A stretch of DNA of 64,000 bases, taken from the NCBI RefSeq assembly GCF_008831285.2, contig NC_045146.1:11296972-11360971 (forward strand), read 5' to 3'. Under the pieces are notes generated by a model. That model ran no database searches. It saw only the letters and a list, made by a program, of their open reading frames with translations, and was not told the DNA's origin. The stretch comes from Nymphaea colorata (Eukaryota > Streptophyta > Magnoliopsida > Nymphaeales > Nymphaeaceae). Within the stretch, counting starts at the first letter, position 1; each line of letters starts with the position of its first letter. This document shows, one piece after another, positions 11,740 through 24,411 of the stretch. The position numbers and the translations under genes are program-made.

Positions 11740-12165
11740 GACTACGTTTGGTAGGTCCAGAAAATATTTCTACAAAATATTTCAAATGTTTAATAAATAT
11801 GGAAAAACTTGTGTTTGATGCACCCAGAAAAAGAATCCATGCATTCTGTTTCATCATGAAAAGAAAAAAATATTTGGAATAACGTGTAAGGAATTTTTTT
11901 TGACTGATTCAGGTGGTCTTCGATAAGTCCACCCCAGACAAAAAATTTGTAGATATCGTTAGGGCATGTTTGATGGACCAGAAAAAAAAAAAATTCCACC
12001 AACTTTTTACCAAAGATTTTTTTACCATGTATGAATTTTTTTGTGGATATATGGGTGTGTTTGATGAACAGGAAAAAAATCCATAATTTTTTTTTATCAT
12101 GAAAAAATTTTTCGTGAATATCTTTTAGGGCCCGTTTGATGCTCCTGATAAAAAATCCCACCATA
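11740..12165. repeat. Degenerate GTTTGATG repeat cluster
   Basis: Five loosely related units begin near 11747, 11812, 11965, 12055 and 12130. Each reads GTTTGATG or GTTTGGTA followed by an A-rich CAGAAAAAA-like block, and several add ATCATGAAAA. Motifs such as GGGCCCGTTTGATG resemble ends of plant hAT or Mutator-like non-autonomous elements. No clear terminal inverted repeats or target duplication were found. Confidence 0.4.
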
Positions 12166-12199
12166 TTTAGGACGTGTTTACGAAAGAAGCAGCTACTCA

Positions 12200-13605
12200 C
12201 TCTTTTCTATACCTTGTACCTCAGGAAAAAGAAGCTCTCGTACCAAGAGAATCGAAGGCAGTGCAGCAGCTTCTGCAACAGTTGATCAGCAGTGAAAACC
12301 ATGTCCCATCTACTAGACACTTCTGAACTACTTCAAGAAGCTCAACTGAAGTATCCAATACGCCAGTGAACATACCTTGTTGAGAAAGCAAGAGAACCAA
12401 CAAAAAGGACCTAACATCTGCTACCATGAGATCCCATCCACTTGCAACAGCTCAAGGTATAAAAGCACTATTATCTGCTTCACGCACTTCAATGATGGTT
12501 CTACGAATTTATGCCCTTCACATTCTGAAACAAGCATGGTTTGTAGCCAGAAGCTTAAGCAGATAGATGGTGCTCCTGCTCAACCAACCACCATCCTGTG
12601 GCTGTTTTACTGCACCAACCTACTTCTGCACATACGAATGTATAAACAGGTAACCGCGTGTACTCTACTACTCTTCATGTGCGATCATTAGTCAATGAAT
12701 TTTGTCAAAATATTACAGACAGGTGCTCGGTATGGAATTTTACATGAAGTGTTGGATTTTGCATTAGTAGTTTATGATCAAAGGGCAGATGGGCACTGGC
12801 ACTTATGGCTTGAACCTTCAAAGATGCCTCACCTATAAATTATGCAAACATAACAGGTACCATTATGAAAAGAAAAGAAAAGAAATGGGAAAGTGGAAAA
12901 GGAATAAAACCAAAGGAGGCTAGTAAGCAAAAGCACAATTACTTCAACTGTTAAAACTAACCAGTCGTTTTTAATTTCTTCATCAGATGGAACTGCCAAT
13001 CTATAGGAGTCTTGCCGTTTAAACTTTCGAAATAACAGTAAAAGAACAAGAAAAATGGACTGACATCGCCCAGCATATCTTTCGGAAGCCGAGGATTACT
13101 TGGGAGAGACATTTTGCATCCATTCCAACGGCCATAACCATAAAAAATGTGAGATGCGCATCATCACGAACAATTCCAACACAATATTGGCCCACAGCAT
13201 GGTGGGCACCACGCCACGAGGGCAACTCATCAGCAGCCTTTCTTTGTCTCTCTGACCTCCGACGTGTAGATGGTTTTCTAGTGCAGACCATCAATACAGA
13301 GTCGGGAATCAGTCTACAGATTTTCTATCCTTTGATTTTCTATCTATCCCCAGTTGATGAAATCTAAAACTTCAATTTTCATTACTGGTTTATTCCTGGA
13401 AAACCATTGGATTCTGGCCAATAACCACAGCTACCCCTATGAGCTCTTCTAATATTATATTCAGTTTTGGAACTTTTCATGCGAGCTCCAGTGAGTCTAG
13501 AGGAAAATCCAATTCTGGCGCCGCATTTCTCTCCAACACCCTTACTTAAAATCAGCCCGACATTTCTCTACACCACCGTTCTCACCTATTTCCGGCAAAC
13601 CAACA
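12200..13605. other. Intergenic DNA with unassigned open frames
   Basis: Open frames on the minus strand (12427-12221 and 13294-13019) and the plus strand (12377-12691) run for 68 to 104 codons. None shows a family motif I can defend. Some exon-like edges are present, so gene remnants are possible. Confidence 0.4.
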
Positions 13606-14290
13606 ATTAGAGAATCTCTCGCCCATTTAGGTTGTTCTTGTAGGTTGTGCTTGCCATTTAGGTTAGGCTGTGTTTGTTTCACCATGGTGATCTAGGTTTA
13701 GGTTGTGTCTGAAATCCCTCCTCCCCCCTGCTCGATCTCAAATAGTGGCTCGGTCAATATTATTTGTCCTTTCCTAACTTTAGGAATAAAATTCCATGGA
13801 TCCGACCCCATCCGACCTTAAATCCAGTATAAATCTTGTCGAAATACCGTATCCAATGAGCTATGGCGTGCCACAAGAATAGCAGAGTTAATTTCCAAGA
13901 GCACTCAGGCATCACTTTCGGGCGGACTTTCAGTTATCTTTCGAGCAAGCATAATATTGATCCCATCGGAGCCCCCCACCTGAAGTTTGACAGGCAAAAC
14001 CTGTCATCCAAATGTACCCTACCCTGTTTTCCAGCACTTGTGTGGTGTGTGTCGGCAACACTTCCTTGAGGCCGTCGGATTGCGGCTTCGATTGGATGAC
14101 TCCCTAGCCCTCGGCCCAACAGTTTCTCTACCCCAACATCTATACCAATTACACCAGTATGCCATTGTCCATACCCCACTACACATCCATCTGATATTCG
14201 GCCAAAACCCGCCGGGTTACAGCTGTCTCCAACCAAGTCGGATCAATTCATTGAAGCCTCCATATTAGAGAATCTCTCGCCCACTTAAGG
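13606..14290. repeat. Pair of 26-bp direct repeats flanking about 630 bp
   Basis: 13606-13631 and 14264-14290 share ATTAGAGAATCTCTCGCCCA and then diverge by one or two bases. The DNA between them is GC-richer than its surroundings but encodes nothing recognisable. Confidence 0.55.
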
Positions 14291-14433
14291 TTTTTTCCCA
14301 ATTTGAAGCCCCGCCGCCCCTCATATAAATGCATGTCCTACCCTACCCGCTAGCCAACCCACTCTCATTTCCTGACAACAATCTATCTCTCATACAACAT
14401 TATAATGTAGTGGAACAGGAAACATGTAGCATC

Positions 14434-14497
14434 TGTTAGTGATGCAACTTCCAATACTACTATTCATCAGTTGTGTAGTCCATGTGCATCACTAACA
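14434..14497. repeat. Inverted repeat, 13-bp arms
   Basis: The arms are 14434-14446 and 14485-14497 (core GTTAGTGATGCA and its reverse complement) with a 38-nt spacer. It could be a small MITE remnant or a hairpin; the spacer does not pair further. Confidence 0.6.
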
Positions 14498-14718
14498 TAT
14501 GTATGCATGTGCACATCTAATTAGTAGAAAAGCAACTGCACATATAAATTACATAATTGTAAAGAATGTACTTAAACTTACAAGGGGATTCCCATAATCT
14601 CCTAGGATCTACAACTTCTAGCACCTTATCATCCAAAATTGAATCTAGAAACTTGCAACAACAGACAAATTTACCATTATTAGACTCACTAGTACAACAC
14701 ATTATTGCCATGAAAGTG

Positions 14719-14820
14719 GATAGGAAACAGCTAGTTTTTTCAACTAACATTATCAAAATCACATCTGGATGATAGCTATATAATATATCATATCGATAGG
14801 AAACAGCTAGTTTTTTCAAC
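14719..14820. repeat. 26-bp direct repeat, 76 bp apart
   Basis: 14719-14744 and 14795-14820 are identical (starting GATAGGAAACAGCTAG), a local duplication. Confidence 0.75.
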
Positions 14821-15731
14821 GAACTGTCATTCTAGAATAATGGCATGAAAGATGAAAAAACGACAAATGTAAGGTGTCAATTACTTGGTTAATATGCACA
14901 AAGGCATACAACACCGATGCAGTTGGACAACTTTCTAGGCTTTCACATGGCTGGTGCTTAAGAAAAGAGTGATGAATGGCTCCATATGCCCCACTCAGGA
15001 TTGAGAACATTCAATGGAAACAGAGAGCCAAAAAACGCCCTAAGAGAGGTAAATGGGAACTGGAAAACAACAAAAGAACAATCCACAGCAACATTTCAAC
15101 ATTAATAAAAAACAGACCTATCAAAAAGACTTTCATGGAAGCATCATATTCATGCAGACATGCTTACTTATCGAAGTCAAGTGAGAAAAACAAAACCAGC
15201 ACTCAAGACATGAAACCAGATTGTGTGAAGTTACATAGAACCCCCCACTATTTTTGAAGCTTAGTAAACAAAATGAACCGCCATAATAGGGCCACAGAAA
15301 AGGGATCACGCAAAATATTTTCTAATAATATCAAACATGCACTAGCAAAGGTTTCCAAAGTATGCCTAAAAGCAATGCACAAGAAAATAGGCTGCATAGG
15401 AGATGTCATAAGCGTTATATCATCATCTTGCAACGGAACATCATAATTACAAGATGACCAAATTCCTCATGCCAACTACTAATGCACTTTTCAATAAAGA
15501 GAAAATAATGATTTGCAGCCAGAATACCATAAAGGAATGACAGAATTCAGCAGTCGGATAAAACGAGGCACTCCATTTAGTGCAAACAAGTTTCCTAGAT
15601 GTCAATATGAAGGGACAACAATAGTTTAAACGCCTGTAAGGTGCAACGATCATAGTTGTATCTTACATAAAAAGTACTCCTCACGACCTAGGCAACAATA
15701 CAACAAGAAACGAATATAACTTAATGCTCCT

Positions 15732-15735
<4 letters not shown>
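14821..15735. other. Intergenic DNA, nothing recognised
   Basis: AT-rich, with short open frames on both strands and no recognisable product, RNA gene or element. Confidence 0.5.

Positions 15736-15810
<75 letters not shown>
15736..15810. repeat. Compound (AT)n(GA)n microsatellite
   Basis: About 45 bases of AT followed directly by 30 bases of GA, then an A run. It lies only about 170 bp before the first satellite sequence. Confidence 0.95.
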
Positions 15811-15813
<3 letters not shown>

Positions 15814-15978
15814 AAAAAAAAAAAAGAAGAAGCAAGGAAGCATTCCCATCTAAGCATGAAACCTTCAGAAAATAAATGTTTTCAGTGAGGCCCTTGCATT
15901 CGGGTAAATCGTTCTGCACATCATCGACTCTCGAGCGTAGCAGAAGAAAAATTAGGAGCAGCAACAATACAAAAACAT

Positions 15979-17650
15979 GGTCTAATCTTATACAGTGCAA
16001 GAAGTTGAATTGGTATTTTGAAAGTGAATTTTGAATTATAAAATTTGAACCCCTAGTTTAGGCTATGTTTACAATCGTTTTAAAAATTAGTGCATTTAAA
16101 AACTTGAGAATTTAACCAGCATTTGGGAAATGCAGCGAATCAAACACAAGAAATTTAAAGATTTAACAATAAATTGAGAAGATTCAAATAAAATCAAAAG
16201 AATTTGAAGTCAAATTGCACAATTTTGGAAAGCTTGGACAATGATTCCAAAAATTTATACAGATAAAGTAATATTCGTTATCAAGTATCAGAGGTTTAAT
16301 CATAGAAACTTGAAATTTTTATATGTGATCAAGTATATGACATTGGATGTGGGATCTTGATCTAAGAAATAGATCAGAGGTTTGATCTAGCACGGTCTAC
16401 GAAATTGAAATAGGGATTCTATGCTAAGATTGCAATTAGAAGTTTCATCTTATATGGTCTGCGATGTAGGATTTCAAACTTGCTCCTATGATATGGATCA
16501 GAGGTCTCATCTAATCCGGTCTATGATGTTGGATTTGAGATTTCGACCTAAGGTAAGGTTCAGAGGTCTCATCTAATCCGGTCTAGGATGTCGAATGCAT
16601 ATTTTGAATGAGGGTGTGAATTTCAAAATATTAATCCCCAGCCTAGACCATGTTTATAAGCATTCTAAAAATTCATACAAACCAATGGAATTTATACATT
16701 CGAAAGATGAAATGTGCATTTAGAAACTTGAGAATTTAACAAAGATTTAAGAAAAGTATGAAATCACATCCAAAATATTCAAAGATCTCACAAGAAATTG
16801 AGAAAATTCAAAGAAAACCAAGCATAGGAGTTTGAAGTCAATTTACAAAATTTTGGAAAACTTAAAGAGTGGTTTCAAAGATTTATATAGACAAAGTAAA
16901 ATATTGGCAATGATTTCAAAGATTCATAAGGTATTTGAATCTGTTCTACTATGTTTGATTTAGGATTTGGAAATAAGAAATAGATCAGAGGTCTGATTTG
17001 ATGGGGTATGGGGTGTTGAGTTAGGGATTTGAACCTAAGGTTTGGATCAAAGGTCAGCTCTGATCTGGTCTACGATGTTGTACGCGGGTTTCATACCAAA
17101 GCTCTAGATTAGAGGTCTAACCGTATACAGCCTCAGAAGTTGGATCGGTATTTTGAATTTTAAAATTTGAACCTCAAGTTTAGGCCATGCATCAAATCGT
17201 TTTAAAAATTCACACAATCCAGTGTAATTCATAGAAACTTAAAACTTGAAAAGTGCATTTACAAGCTTGAGAATTTAATATAGACAAAGTAATAATCATC
17301 AATTGTTTTCAAAAATGTCTATAAGGGATTTGAAAAGAATTCAAAAGATATCAGACAACCACTCATTTTTCAATTTGATCAAGTATGTGATGTTGGATTT
17401 GATAATTTCATCTAAGAAATAGATTAAAGGTCTGATCTAGCCCGGTTTACGAAATAGATATTTTGAATGTCGAATGCATATTTTGAATGTGGCTGTGAAT
17501 TTTAAAATATAAATCCTCAGTCTAGACCATGTTTAAAATCATTTTGAAAATTCATACAAACCAATGGAATTTACAAAATCGAAAGTTGAGAGGTGCATTG
17601 ATAAACTTGAGAATTTAACAAAGATTTAAGAAAAGTATGATTCACATCAA
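15979..17650. repeat. Diverged edge of the satellite array
   Basis: Monomer landmarks are recognisable but strongly mutated: ATCAGAGG(T/G)(T/C)T followed by GATCTAG or CTAATCCGG, GATGTTGGATTT-like blocks, a TTTAAAAAT flank and ACCAATGGAATTTA. Spacing is irregular, and several copies lack whole blocks (for example around 17270-17290). Loss of homogeneity toward an array edge is expected when unequal exchange is rarer there. Confidence 0.8.
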
Positions 17651-20600
17651 AAATATTTCAAGATCTCATCTATGATATGGATCAGAGGTCTCATCTGATC
17701 CGGTCTATGATGTTGGATTTGTTATTTTGTCCTAAGGTCAGGATCAGAGGTCTCATCCAATCCGGTTTAGGATGTTGGATTCAATATTTTGAACAAGCAT
17801 ATAGAATAGAGGATTCAACTTATCCAGTGAAGGATGTCGAATGCATATTTTGCATGCGGCTGAGAATTTTAAAATATAAATCCCCAGTCTAGACCATGTT
17901 TAAAATCATTTTGAAAATTCATACAAACCAATGGAATTTACAAAATTGAAAGTTGAGAGGTGCATTGAGAAACTTGACAATTTAACAAAGATTTAAGAAA
18001 AGTATTAAACACGTCCAAAATATTTCAAGATCTCATCTATGATACGCATCAAAGGACTCATTTGATCCGGTCTATGATGTTGAATTTGGGATTTCGACCT
18101 AAGGTTAGGATTAGAGGCCTCATCTAATCCAGTTTAGGATGTTGGATTCAAAATTTTGAACAAGCAGATAGAAAGGAGGCCTCAACTTATCCAGTCAAGG
18201 ATGTCGAACGCATATTTTGAATGTGCCTGTGAATTTAAAAATATAAATCACCAGTCTAGACATGTTTAAAAATCATTTGAAAAATTCCAAAAAACCAATG
18301 GAATTTACAAAATCGAAAGTTGAGAGGTGCATTGACAAACTTGAAAATTTAACAATGATTTAAGAAAAGTATGAGACACATCAAAAATATTTCAAGATTT
18401 CATCTACGATATGGATCAGAGGTCTCATCTGATCCGCTCTATGATGTTGGATTTGGTATTTCGACCAAAGGTCAGGATCAGAGGTCTCATCTAATCCGGT
18501 TTAGGATGTTGGATTCAAAATTTTGAACAAGCATGCCTGTGAATTTAAAAATATAAATCCCCAGTCTAGACATGTTTAAAAATCATTTGAAAAATTCCTA
18601 CAAACCAATGGAATTTACAAAATCGAAAGTTGAGTGGTGCATTGACAAACTTGAAAATTTAACAATGATTTAAGAAAAGTATGAGACACATCAAAAATAT
18701 TTCAAGATCTCATCTATGATACGGATTAGAGGTCTCATTTGATCTGGTCTATGATGTTGAATTTGGGATTTCGACCTAAGGTTAGGATCAGAGGTCTCAT
18801 CTAATCCGGTTTAGGATGTTGGATTCAAAATTTTGAACAAACAGATAGAAAGGAGGTCTCAACTTATCCAGTCAAGGATGTCGAACGAATATTTTGAATG
18901 TGCCTGTGAATTTAAAAATATAAATCCCCAGTCTAGACATGTTTAAAAATCATTTGAAAAATTCCAACAGACCAATGGAATTTAAAAAATCGAAAGTTGA
19001 GAGCTGCATTGACAAACTTGAGAATTTAACAAAGGTTTAAGAAAAGTATGAAACACATCCAAAATATTTCAAGATTTCATCTATGATATGGATCAGAGGT
19101 CTCATCTGATTCGATCTATGATGTTGAATTTCGGATTTCCACCTAAGGTTAGGATCAGAGGTCTCATCTAATCCAGTCAAGGATGTTGGATTCAAGATTT
19201 TGAACAAGAAGATAGAAAGGAGGACTCAACATATCTAGTCTACGATGTCGAATGCATATTTAGAATGTGGCTGTGAATTTTAAAATATAAATCCCCAGTC
19301 CAGAAAATCCATACAAACCAAAGGAATTTACAAAATCGAAAGTTGAGAGGTGCATTGATAAACTTGAGAATTTAACAATGATTTAAGAAAAGTATGAGAC
19401 ACATCAAAAATATTTCAAGATTTCATCTATGATATGGATCAGAGGTCTCATCTGATCCGCTCTATGATGTTGGATTTGGTATTTCGACCAAAGGTCAGGA
19501 TTAGAGGTCTCATCTAATCCGGTTTAGGATGTTGGATTCAAAATTTTGAACAAGCAGATAGAAAGGAGGTCTCAACTTATCCAGTCAAGGATGTCGAACG
19601 AATATTTTGAATGTGCCTGTGAATTTAAAAATATAAATCCCCAGTCTAGACATGTTTAAAAATCATTTGAAAAATTCCTACAAACCAATGGAATTTAAAA
19701 AATCGAAAGTTGAGAGCTGCAATGACAAACTTGAGAATTTAACAAAGGTTTAGGAAAAGTATGAAACACATCCAAAATATTTCAAGATTTCATCTACGAT
19801 ATGGATCAGAGGTCTCATCTGATTCGGTCTATGATGTTGAATTTCGGATTTCCACCTAAGGTTAGGATCAGAGGTCTCATCTAATCCGGTCAAGGATGTT
19901 GGATTCAAGATTTTGAACAAGAAGATAGAAAGGAGGACTCAACATATCTAGTCTACGATGTCGAATGCATATTTAGAATATGGCTGTGAATTTTAAAATA
20001 TAAATCCCCAGTCCAGAAAATCCATACAAACCAAAGGAATTTACAAAATCGAAAGTTGAGAGGTGCATTGATAAACTTGAGAACTTAACAAAAATTTAAG
20101 AAAAGTATGAGACAAATCCAAAATATTTCAAGATCATATCTAAGATCTGGATCGGAGGACTCATCTGATCCAGCCTATGATGTTGGATTTGGTTTTTTGA
20201 CCTAAGGTCAGGATCAGAAGTCTCATCTAATCCGGTTTAGGATGTTGGATTCAAGATTTTGAACAAGCAGATAGAAAGGAGGCCTCAACTTATCAAGTCT
20301 AGGATGTCGAATGCATATTTTGAATGTGGCTGTGAATTTCAAAATATAAATCCTCAGTCTAGAACATGTTTAAAATCATTTTGAAAATTCATACAAACCA
20401 ATGGAATTTACAAAATCGAAAGTTGAGAGGTGCATTGATAAACTTGAGAATTTAACAAAGATTTAAGAAAAGTATGATTCACATCCAAAATATTTCAAGA
20501 TCTCATCTATGATATGGATCAGAGGTCTCATCTGATCTGGTCTATGATGTTGGATTTGTTATTTTGTCCTAAGGTCAGGTCCAGAGGTCTCATCCGATCC

Positions 20601-21229
20601 GGTTTAGGATGTTGGATTCAATATTTTGAACAACCATATAGAATAGAGGATTCAAGTTATCCAGTCAAGGATGTCGAACGCATATTTTGCATGCGGCTGA
20701 GAATTTTAAAATATAAATCCCCAATCTAGACCATGTTTAAAATCATTTTGAAAATTCATACAAACCAATGGAATTTACAAAATTGAAAGTTGAGAGGTGC
20801 ATTGATAAACTTGACAATTTAACAAAGATTTAAGAAAAGTATTAAACACGTCCAAAATATTTCAAGATCTCATCTATGATACGCATCAAAGGTCTCATTT
20901 GATCCGGTCTATGATGTTGAATTTGGGATTTCGACCTAAGGTTAGGATTAGAGGCCTCATCTAATCCAGTTTAGGATGTTGGATTCAAAATTTTGAACAA
21001 GCAGATAGAAAGGAGGCCTCAACTTATCTAGTCAAGGATGTCGAACGCATATTTTGAATGTGGCTGTGAATTTAAAAATATAAATCCCCAGTCCAGAAAA
21101 TCCATACAAACCAAAGGAATTTACAAAATCGAAAGTTGAGAGGTGCATTGATAAACTTGAGAATTTAACAAAAATTTAAGAAAAGTATGAGACACATCCA
21201 AAATATTTCGAGATCTCATCAAAGATATG
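17651..21229. repeat. Satellite array, left segment up to the copia insertion
   Basis: Monomers follow at about 367 bp, in approximate order A (17677), B, C, a C-type copy lacking its third 62-bp sub-repeat (junction at 18535), B-like (18718), D, C, D, E, A (20514), B, then an E tail cut by the retrotransposon at 21229. Types are named by the bases after the dyad: A CCGGTC...TTGTTATTTTG, B TTTGATCC...GGGATTTCG, C CCGCTC...GGTATTTCG, D TTCGGTC...CGGATTTCC, E CCAGCC...GGTTTTTCG. Confidence 0.9.
21225..21229. repeat. Target site duplication, left copy (ATATG)
   Basis: ATATG precedes the 5' LTR and recurs at 26422-26426 directly after the 3' LTR, as expected for a 5-bp copia integration. Confidence 0.9.
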
Positions 21230-21469
21230 TGTTGACGGGTTTTGTTGTTCGGGTCCGGATCCGTACCCGATCCGGTTTGTCCTAATTAGGACTACTTATA
21301 TCTCTGTAAACCCTAATCTTTATGTTAATGAAGTTTTGAAGAGAGAGAGTGTCTAGAGGCTAGTGGGCACTAGACCTCCTCACCCGTGGTTTTTCTTCCC
21401 TCACGTTGAGGGTTTTCCACGTTACATCTGTGTGCTTTCTTCTACTCTCGTGCACATTTTATTTCTACA
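21230..21469 (+). repeat. 5' LTR
   Basis: 240 bp starting TGTTGACGGG and ending TTTCTACA (TG...CA ends). It contains a perfect 14-bp palindrome at 21279-21292 (GTCCTAATTAGGAC), a TTATAT stretch as possible TATA signal soon after, and a 6-bp stem with 13-nt loop at 21351-21375. Confidence 0.97.
21351..21375 (+). other. LTR hairpin with a compensatory base-pair change
   Basis: The arms GTCTAG and CTAGAC pair perfectly around a 13-nt loop. In the 3' LTR (26303-26327) the arms are GTCTGG and CCAGAC. The only two differences between the LTRs are the two partners of this single base pair. Confidence 0.75.
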
Positions 21470-21481
21470 TGGTATCAGAGC
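21470..21481 (+). other. Primer binding site (initiator Met tRNA)
   Basis: TGGTATCAGAGC follows the 5' LTR without a spacer. This is the standard plant copia minus-strand primer site, complementary to the 3' end of initiator methionine tRNA. Confidence 0.93.
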
Positions 21482-21846
21482 CGTCGTCTTGGAGAAAACA
21501 AAATCTGTTTTTTCTATGGTTGTGAAGTTCCAACCCTGACTGCCGCCGCCGCCACCACCACCGCCGCTGCTGCCCTTGCTGCGCCGCCACTGTCGCCGTA
21601 CCGTGACGGCCTTCGTCGCTCCCCCGCTGTGGCCGTGACTGCCGCTGCTGCGTCGCTGGTGTCGCCTCTGCCTCAGCTGATGTCCGACCACCGACGCCGA
21701 CGTCAGACACCGTCGCCTTTTCTCGGCGCGCGCTGCCAAGCGCCGCCCTCTGCTTCCGCTGCTTCCACCGCTTCCGGCGTTGATCCCTGACTGCGAGGTT
21801 TCTGCTGCTGTGTGTGTTCTTTGGCAGCCCCTTCTACCTGGTGATC
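21482..21846 (+). other. Retrotransposon leader
   Basis: 365 nt, with a GC-rich GCC/GCT-repeat part (21540-21780) unlike the AT-rich surroundings. An in-frame ATG at 21814 lies 11 codons before the chosen gag start. Minus-strand open frames here reflect base composition. Confidence 0.6.
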
Positions 21847-23568
21847 ATGGCTGACTCGTCTTCCTCTTTAGTCAATACCAATCTACCTGATGTTGTGTCT
21901 GCGCGGACTGATCATGTACCGGTTCAAGTTACCACCATTCAACTTACCAAGGAGAACTATTCCCGATGGTCTGCTGCGATTACTATGGGGATTGCTGGGC
22001 GAGGACGCATTGCCTATGTGGATGGGAGGAAGGTTGAACCTGCTGCAGATAGTCTGGCTTGGGATACATGGTTTCTTGAAGACAACCAGGTCAAAACCTG
22101 GATTGTCAATTCAGTGTCCCCGGATATCCAACCCCTCATTCTGACTGCAAGGGATATGTGGATTATTTTGGAGCAGATGTATGGCCAAAAGAAAAGGAAA
22201 GTTCGTGTGTATCAACTTAAGAAGGATGTGTATTCCCTGCGACAAGGTGCTCTCTCGGTTGCAGACTTTTATGCAGCATTAAAATCTAAGTGGGAGGACC
22301 TTGACTATCACTCTGATATTACATGGAGGTGTCCTCACGACCAGATGCAGTACATGACTGAAAAATGGGAAAACAGGGTATTCCTTTTCTTATCCGGACT
22401 GAATGATGACTTTGAAAATATAAGGAGTCAAATTCTTAACTCTGACGAATCATTTAGTATTGAAGATGTCTATTCCCGTGTTGAAGCTGAAGAACAGAGA
22501 AGGTTGCTTTCTAGTGGACGAAAGGGGGAAGAACAATCTGCCTATGTTAGCCGTGCCCCTGTGGGAACTCCTCGTTCTTCCCGAAAATGTACACATTGCA
22601 AAAAACTTGGTCATACTAGGGATTTTTGTTGGGACCTGTATCCAGAAAAGAAGGATAGTAGGGGAAGGTCTTCTAGTGGGAAGAAGCCTGTATCGTCTGC
22701 AACAAGTCTGAGTGATGGCAAAGGTTCTATTTCTGCTGAACAGATTCGTGAGCTACGAGCATATCTGAGCAAGATTGATGTTGGTCAGGCAGATACACCA
22801 GATGAGGTGAAGATCAATCAGGCATTGGCTGTTTCAGGGGGAGAAGGTACTTCTTATATGGGTGAATGGATTGTTGACAGCGGTGCCACTCATCACATGA
22901 CTGGCAACCCCAAGCTTTTCTATGACTACAAGCTATCCTCGGGAAAGGAACGTGTGTCCCTTGCCGATGGTTCCTTTACTTCTGTGGCAGGGAAAGGGAG
23001 TCTTTCCTTGTTAAATAACTTTTTAGTTCATGATGCCTTACATGTTCCCCATCTTCCCTTAAATTTGTTATCTGTTAGTAAGATTACCAAGGAACTGAAG
23101 TGTGAGCTTATATTTTCTGAAAACCGTTGTGTTTTGCAGGACTTGGTGACCGGGAAGAGGATTGGGATTGGTTTGGTGTCTGATGGGCTGTATCGGCTTC
23201 CAATACGCGTTGTCACAGCTCTTATGTCAGCAGTCAGCAGAACAGAGAAGAAGGAGGAAGAGTGTCGTCAGTTATTTTTGTTTTGGCATGAACGCCTTGG
23301 TCATCTCCCATTTGGGATTTTGAAACATTTGTTCCCTGAACTATGTTCTGGTCTAAGCATTTCCATGTTATCATGTGATGTGTGTCAGTTTGCGAAGCAT
23401 GTTAGAGCTTCTTATCCAATTTCAAATAGTCGTTCTAATAAAGCTTTCTCCTTGGTTCATTCTGATGTGTGGGGGCCTTCGGGCATTCCTTCTCGTGGTG
23501 GTTTTCAATACTTTATAACGTTTATAGATGACTATTCAAGGTGTACCTTTGTGTATTTGTTGTCGTAG
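21847..23568 (+). pseudogene. gag, protease and N-terminal integrase segment
   Basis: 573 codons from ATG 21847 (MADSSSS). The N-terminal half is a copia gag of the UBN2 type, which packages RNA into the particle. A CCHC zinc knuckle CTHCKKLGHTRDFC is at residues 248-261. The aspartic protease motif VDSGATHH has its catalytic Asp at 344. The integrase zinc-binding domain uses H481, H486, C510 and C513 (HERLGH and CDVC). The first catalytic Asp of integrase is at 540 (HSDVWG). The frame then meets TAG at 23566, inside the integrase core. Confidence 0.92.
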
Positions 23569-24411
23569 TGAGGTGCCTCAAATTATTGAAACATTCATCC
23601 TCCTAGTGGAAAACCAGTATGGAAATTCTGTCAAGACTTTTCGGTCTGATAATGCTCGTGAATATCTGTGTCTCACTGTTGAAGAATTCTTTCGAAAAAG
23701 GGGGATTGTTCATGAGACATCCTGTAGTTATACCCCCCCTCAAAATGGGGTTGCAGAGAGGAAAAATCGTCAGTTGCTCAATGTCACCCGAGCCATACTG
23801 TTCCAAAGAAATCTCCCAAAATACTATTGGGGTGATGCAATTCTTACTAGTGTCTACTTGATTAATCGCATGCCTAGTCGTGTGCTAAAGGGTCGTACTC
23901 CCTACTCTATGCTTCCAGGGAGTAGTCAACCTTTCCACCTTCCTCCTCGAGTCTTTGGATGTGTGTGTTTCATACATAACCACAGCCCCAATGTGAAAAA
24001 ACTTGATCCCAAATCTATTAAGGGCATCTTTCTTGGGTATTCTTCCACTAAAAAAGGTTATAAATGTCTAGATCCCACCACTGGTCGTCTTCACATTACC
24101 AAAGATGTCACGTTCTTGGAACATGTCTCCTGTTTTGGTGAGAATTCTCTTCAGGGGGAGAAATTAGTGTCTAAGGAAGAGTATTCTCCCACACAGGAAA
24201 TTCAGTTCACAGACTTTATGGATTACAGGCGTGAAGAGAATCCTGTTGCCAAGGGGCTTGACAAAGGTGAAGAGGGGACGACTAATGATGTACAGGAACA
24301 GGAGAAGGAGGGAGAGCATCCTGTGGTGACAGAACAAGAGGGTAATCATCGTATGTTTGGACAGGTGTATTCCAGGAGAAGAGCTTGTACTGACAAGGTG
24401 ATTGATGAGAG
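23566..24411 (+). pseudogene. Integrase core and C-terminal segment (shifted frame)
   Basis: The reading continues in the +1 frame from the break at 23566. The second catalytic Asp (RSDNAREY) is at codon 23648 and the Glu (GVAERKNR) at codon 23756, with 35 residues between them, which is the D,D-35-E spacing of integrases. A C-terminal GCVCFIHNHSP and IFLGYSSTKKGYKC region matches copia integrase ends. The frame leaves homology near 24405-24415 and runs to an unrelated stop at 24532. Confidence 0.88.

Noticed and set aside
13019-13294. Minus-strand 91-codon frame with a HAVGQYCVG stretch, considered as an RNA polymerase III subunit fragment
   Set aside because: The resemblance covers only a few residues and does not extend either way.
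21422-21739. Minus-strand open frames in the retrotransposon leader
   Set aside because: Produced by GC-rich triplet composition (Gly/Arg runs) antisense to the element.
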